Assembly: GCA_964418885.1 (NCBI GenBank)
Contig: CAYQNW010000024.1
Coordinates: forward strand, 1-44,549
DNA: 44,549 nt
Direction: 5' to 3'
Origin: BMS3ABIN03 sp964418885
GTDB lineage: Bacteria; Bacteroidota; Ignavibacteria; Ignavibacteriales; Ignavibacteriaceae
The notes below the pieces were generated by a model. It did no database searches. It was not told where the DNA came from and saw only the letters and a program-made list of their open reading frames with translations. A program made the translations under genes and the position numbers. The first letter of the stretch is position 1; each line of letters starts with the position of its first letter. Below are positions 41,590 through 44,549 of the stretch, piece by piece.

Positions 41590-41683
41590 GTCATTCCCAC
41601 GACACCGCTTTGCGATGGAGCTGGGAATCTGACAAAAAATTCATTAAATACTTATGATCAGATTCTGGACAAGCCAGAATGAC
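41590..41683. repeat. REP-like intergenic element with two hairpins
   Basis: The 94-bp segment begins GTCATTC and ends GAATGAC, an inverted terminal repeat. Inside, ATTCCCA (41593-41599) pairs with TGGGAAT (41622-41628), and ATTCTGG (41662-41668) pairs with CCAGAAT (41674-41680) around ACAAG. It encodes nothing and lacks a T-tract. It resembles dispersed palindromic elements of the CATTCCC...GGGAATG type, but copy number cannot be judged here. Confidence 0.55.
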
Positions 41684-41763
41684 GAATAATCATATTAAAG
41701 ATATTATAGCAATAATCAGAATGTATATTGCTAACAATAATTTGAATATTATATTGGAGAATC

Positions 41764-42162
41764 ATGAAACTAACAAAAATTGAACACATAGGCATTGCAG
41801 TGAAAAATCTGGATGAATCGATAAAATTTTATGAAGAGATACTCGGCTTGAAATGTTATGCTATAGAAGTAGTAGAAGACCAAAAAGTAAAAACCGCTTT
41901 TTTTCAAATCGGGGAAACGAAGATAGAACTATTGGAATCTACTCACCCGGACGGACCCGTTGCGAAATTTATAGAAAAACGTGGAGAAGGTATTCATCAC
42001 ATAGCATTCAAAACAAACGATATAAATTCCTCCCTCAAAGAACTAAAAGAAAAGAATGTAAGACTAATAGATGAAAATCCACGCAAAGGAGCGGAACAAC
42101 TTGATATATGTTTTATTCATCCTAAATCCGCACACGGCGTTTTGATTGAGTTGTGTGGTTAG
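41764..42162 (+). CDS. mce: Methylmalonyl-CoA epimerase
   Basis: This 132-residue protein belongs to the vicinal-oxygen-chelate fold and interconverts the R and S forms of methylmalonyl-CoA, feeding the mutase encoded just upstream. KIEHIGIAVKNLDESIKFYE opens the first module. H8, H79 (in GEGIHHIAF) and E129 (in GVLIEL) are in the usual metal-ligand positions. It has GGAG six bases before the ATG. The two-gene cluster with the mutase supports methylmalonyl-CoA rather than another substrate. Confidence 0.9.
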   Translation: MKLTKIEHIGIAVKNLDESIKFYEEILGLKCYAIEVVEDQKVKTAFFQIGETKIELLESTHPDGPVAKFIEKRGEGIHHIAFKTNDINSSLKELKEKNVRLIDENPRKGAEQLDICFIHPKSAHGVLIELCG

Positions 42163-42170
42163 GTTTATAA

Positions 42171-42201
42171 GTTCAATGTTTATAGTTCAACGTTCAAAGT
42201 T
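42171..42201. repeat. Left flanking repeat of the four-helix-bundle gene
   Basis: This 31-bp segment reads GTTCAATGTT, four spacer bases, then GTTCAACGTTCAAAGTT. The same 10-4-17 layout in inverted-motif form occurs at 42663-42693 on the other side of the gene. Confidence 0.6.
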
Positions 42202-42297
42202 ATGATTTATATATTTAAATACTTTTAATAAAATTATTTTCTTTTTCTACTTTGAATTACAATTAACTTATAAATTAAAATAATTGGAGGGAAAAAA

Positions 42298-42663
42298 TTG
42301 CCTATAAGAAATTTTGAAGAAATTGAATCTTGGAAGGAAGCACGACTACTAACTAATACTATATACAATCTAACAAACAGAACACCCTTCAACAAAGACT
42401 ATAGTCTTAAAGATCAAATAAGACGGGCATCGGTTTCGATTATGAGTAATATTGCTGAGGGATTTGATAGCAATTCGAATAAAAGCTTTATTAATTTCCT
42501 TAACTACTCATTCAGGTCAACTTCTGAAGTACAATCTATACTCTACGTAGCAATAGATCAAGATTATATTCAACAAAAAGAATTTGATTCTTTATATGAT
42601 AATTGTAATAAAATTAAATCTTTAATAGGCGGATTAAAACGTTATCTCAGCACTTCAAATTAA
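42298..42663 (+). CDS. Four-helix-bundle protein (S23/23S rRNA intervening-sequence family)
   Basis: This 121-residue all-helical protein matches the four-helix-bundle family found encoded inside 23S rRNA intervening sequences and as stand-alone genes in Bacteroidota. LKDQIRRASVSIMSNIAEGF (residues 41-60), followed by FINFLNYSFRSTSEVQSILY, is the family signature. Biochemical function is unknown. The start is TTG (42298), with GGAGGG six bases upstream. The gene is closely flanked by short repeats with inverted motifs, and no rRNA is nearby. The right repeat runs into the scaffold gap region. Confidence 0.85.
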   Translation: MPIRNFEEIESWKEARLLTNTIYNLTNRTPFNKDYSLKDQIRRASVSIMSNIAEGFDSNSNKSFINFLNYSFRSTSEVQSILYVAIDQDYIQQKEFDSLYDNCNKIKSLIGGLKRYLSTSN

Positions 42664-42693
42664 ACATTGAACGCAAAACATTGAACGTTGAAC
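42663..42693. repeat. Right flanking repeat of the four-helix-bundle gene
   Basis: This 31-bp segment reads AACATTGAAC, four bases, then AACATTGAACGTTGAAC. Each block is the reverse complement of, or nearly matches, its counterpart in the left copy. It starts at the last base of the stop codon. Confidence 0.6.
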
Positions 42694-42729
42694 ACTATGC
42701 TAATTCATTATCCCTTTATTAGCTTCAGG
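42675..42729. repeat. 55-bp exact duplicate, copy left of the gap
   Basis: These 55 bases are repeated without a change at 42830-42884, directly across the run of Ns. This is best explained as the shared end of two contigs rather than a biological repeat. Confidence 0.9.
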
Positions 42730-42829
42730 NNNNNNNNNNNNNNNNNNNNNNNNNNNNNNNNNNNNNNNNNNNNNNNNNNNNNNNNNNNNNNNNNNNNNNN
42801 NNNNNNNNNNNNNNNNNNNNNNNNNNNNN
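42730..42829. other. Scaffold gap (100 N)
   Basis: Exactly 100 undetermined bases, a conventional placeholder length for a gap of unknown size. Identical 55-bp sequences end on its left and begin on its right, so the real gap is probably negative. Confidence 0.97.
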
Positions 42830-42884
42830 AAAACATTGAACGTTGAACACTATGCTAATTCATTATCCCTTTATTAGCTTCAGG
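42830..42884. repeat. 55-bp exact duplicate, copy right of the gap
   Basis: Exact copy of 42675-42729. It holds the last ten codons and stop of the tyrosine autokinase, which therefore also appear, detached, left of the gap. Confidence 0.9.
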
Positions 42885-44549
42885 GCTAGAGTAGTAATAA
42901 TAGTATTTATAGTAGGAACCATAACCACTCTTGTAGCTGAAGTTGTTCAAGACAGTACCAAGAAATTGTGTATTTTCCTGTTTTATCAGTTCAGTTGCTC
43001 TCTCCATCAGATCTATTTCCGTAGTATCTGCAGAAACGACAAGAAGCGTTCCATCAACCATACCGGATAAGACTTCTGAGTCTGTTACAGCAATGATCGG
43101 TGGAGAATCAAGAATAATCAAATCGTATTGTTCTCTGAATCTATGAAGAAGATTACGCATTTGCTCAGAATCAAGCATCTCTGCGGGATTAGGAGGAATT
43201 GTTCCGGTCGGGATGAAATGCAGATTTTTTACTTCTGTACTTTTGATAATTTCTGGTAATTCAACATCTCCAAAGAGGTAATCTATTAATCCGGGAACTC
43301 TTTGCTCGTGAAAGATATGATGTAGTTTTGGTTTTCTAAGATCACAGTCAATTAAAAGAGTCTTTTTGTTTGTAAGAGCAAAACTACCTGCAAGGTTCAC
43401 ACTAATAGTAGTCTTTCCTTCCTGAGGTGCAGCGGAAGTAACAAGAATAGTCTTCAGGGAACTTTTTGCAATACGTGAGAATTGAACTCTTGTTCTGAGT
43501 GCACGGAATGCTTCGCTTGGAATTGAATCGGGACTTTTTGATACAATAAACTGAAAATCAGACTTCCCATTTACGCCTAAACCTTCAATTCTTGGTATCC
43601 ATGCCAGCACATTGATGTTTTTATTCTGTATATCTTCCGGTGTTTTGACCGTATCATCGAAATAATTTTTAATAAAAACATAAGCAAAAGCCAATCCTGT
43701 GCCCAGAATAAATCCTACAAGTATGATGAGTATCCTGTTTGGTTTGGAAGGACTTGTAGGTATACGTCCGTTATCGATAATCACAACATTACCGGGTTGT
43801 GACTGCTCGTTTATGACCGCTTCCTGGTATCTTTGTTCAAGTAGAAGGTATAATTTTTCCAGCGCTTCGGATTTTCTTTTAAGTCGTGCAATTTCCAGTG
43901 TATTTTTTGGAAGCTTCATAAAACGAGCTTCATAGCTGGCAACAATCTTATCCAATTCCTGAACTGAAGACTGAAGTGATTTATTCTTTACTTCTTCCTC
44001 AATAATCTTCTGAGTTAATTCTTTAACTTCCTCGGGACTGCTTGCAAATATCCCCGCTTTTATAACTTTAAGTTCCTTGTCCAATTCACCTTTCAGCTTA
44101 TCCACTTTTTTATCATAATCCTTGATTACTAATTCATTCTCATCTTTATTGGATTTATTAGAAAGGGCAATTTCTTTATTGATTTGCATTTTAACAATCT
44201 CATTCTGGATAGCTTCTATATAACTCTTTGATGATAAGCTCTTAAGATAATCCGCCATCCTGGGGTTCTGACTCTTTAGTTCTTCGCGTAAGTTTTCCAG
44301 AACTTTATCCGAAGCCATTAACTCCACCTGCGTTGCACTTTTCTGTGCCTCGAACTGTGAAAGCAGGGATATAAGACTTGTAGCTCTTTCATCTAATGCT
44401 ATCAAGCCGCCTTTTTCCTGGAAATCTTTTAATGTTTCCTCTGCATCGTTAAGCTCCTGCTGTTTCTCGGATTTCTGTTCAGCAAGGAAATCCGTTACAA
44501 GACGTAACTGGTTACGGTTCATATCCAGGTTGATAAGTTTGTACTGCTG
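42855..44549 (-). CDS. Polysaccharide biosynthesis tyrosine autokinase, Wzc-like (5' partial)
   Basis: At least 564 residues of a bacterial tyrosine kinase of the Wzc/CapB type. The frame is open to the window edge, so the N-terminal Wzz part is cut. A long coiled coil comes first, then a transmembrane helix (RILIILVGFILGTGLAFAYV) and the kinase. The kinase has SEAFRALRTRVQFS (ExxRxxR), Walker A VTSAAPQEGKTTISVN, Walker A' LLIDCDLRKP and Walker B LIILDSPPI. The C-terminus is a tyrosine cluster (YKSGYGSYYKYYYYYSSPE), the expected autophosphorylation site. Such kinases regulate the length and export of exopolysaccharide. An exopolysaccharide operon probably continues upstream, outside the window. 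Confidence 0.93.
   Translation of the reverse strand, partial: QQYKLINLDMNRNQLRLVTDFLAEQKSEKQQELNDAEETLKDFQEKGGLIALDERATSLISLLSQFEAQKSATQVELMASDKVLENLREELKSQNPRMADYLKSLSSKSYIEAIQNEIVKMQINKEIALSNKSNKDENELVIKDYDKKVDKLKGELDKELKVIKAGIFASSPEEVKELTQKIIEEEVKNKSLQSSVQELDKIVASYEARFMKLPKNTLEIARLKRKSEALEKLYLLLEQRYQEAVINEQSQPGNVVIIDNGRIPTSPSKPNRILIILVGFILGTGLAFAYVFIKNYFDDTVKTPEDIQNKNINVLAWIPRIEGLGVNGKSDFQFIVSKSPDSIPSEAFRALRTRVQFSRIAKSSLKTILVTSAAPQEGKTTISVNLAGSFALTNKKTLLIDCDLRKPKLHHIFHEQRVPGLIDYLFGDVELPEIIKSTEVKNLHFIPTGTIPPNPAEMLDSEQMRNLLHRFREQYDLIILDSPPIIAVTDSEVLSGMVDGTLLVVSADTTEIDLMERATELIKQENTQFLGTVLNNFSYKSGYGSYYKYYYYYSSPEANKGIMN

Noticed and set aside
42171..42693. CRISPR array
   Set aside because: The GTTCAA-type units are few, irregular, partly inverted and flank a gene. 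There are no regular spacers and no cas genes.
1..44549. Prophage, integrase or insertion sequence
   Set aside because: No transposase, integrase or phage structural gene was recognised anywhere in the window.

Overview
The window looks like chromosomal DNA from a member of the Bacteroidota/Chlorobiota group, most plausibly an Ignavibacteria-like lineage. This is inferred from low G+C, many lipoproteins and beta-barrel-type envelope proteins, a bacterial Hc1-like histone, RNase Y and ZapA next to the pheST cluster, candidate promoters of the TTG-N20-TAnnTTTG type, and a B12-dependent methylmalonyl-CoA mutase with its epimerase. No marker gene was searched, so the placement is tentative. Most genes are on the minus strand. 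The sequence is a scaffold with one 100-N gap at 42730-42829.

Layout. 1-4.9 kb: start of a dusB-like gene, then a small accessory patch with a nucleotidyltransferase/HEPN pair and a 749-residue nuclease-methyltransferase fusion, followed by small unknown proteins. 4.9-12.1 kb: an MFS exporter, a glycosidase-like lipoprotein coupled to a CapA-type protein, a histone H1-like protein, a membrane-bound heterodisulfide-reductase-like Fe-S protein, BioY and an alpha/beta hydrolase. 12.2-14.1 kb (plus strand): a divergent HisA-like protein, a cyclic-nucleotide-binding protein and a universal stress protein. 14.1-17.2 kb: glyA-tatC-polyprenyl synthase. 17.2-23.0 kb: a tightly coupled run glgA - gmhB-like phosphatase - lipoprotein - outer-membrane protein - TPR protein, ending in a clear terminator. 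23.2-25.0 kb (plus): SPOR-like lipoprotein and hutI. 25.0-39.4 kb: a long conserved housekeeping run on the minus strand, thrS-infC-rpmI-rplT-(hairpin)-pheS-pheT-coiled coil-zapA-(probable 6S RNA)-rny-coaE-proline dehydrogenase-tsaD-mltG-lipoprotein. 39.4-39.7 kb: tRNA-Val(GAC) and tRNA-Leu(UAA). 39.9-42.7 kb (plus): methylmalonyl-CoA mutase large subunit, epimerase and a four-helix-bundle protein lying between inverted-motif repeats. 42.9 kb to the end: a polysaccharide tyrosine autokinase running off the edge.

How the genes fit together. The thrS to coaE stretch is a translation/cell-division/RNA-decay cluster. Two hairpins, one before thrS and one between rplT and pheS, divide it into units that may be regulated by read-through. 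infC appears to start at an AUC codon, comparable to the AUU start of the E. coli gene. The glgA run couples glycogen synthesis to envelope proteins of unknown role. The mutase and epimerase form the propionyl/succinyl-CoA branch, with the B12-binding subunit missing from the window.

The strongest candidates for something unusual are the single-chain nuclease-methyltransferase with the neighbouring nucleotidyltransferase/HEPN pair and its duplicated promoter-like flank, and the divergent HisA-like protein coupled to signalling genes. One apparent anomaly is technical: the 100-N gap is flanked by an exact 55-bp duplication, which looks like an assembly overlap.
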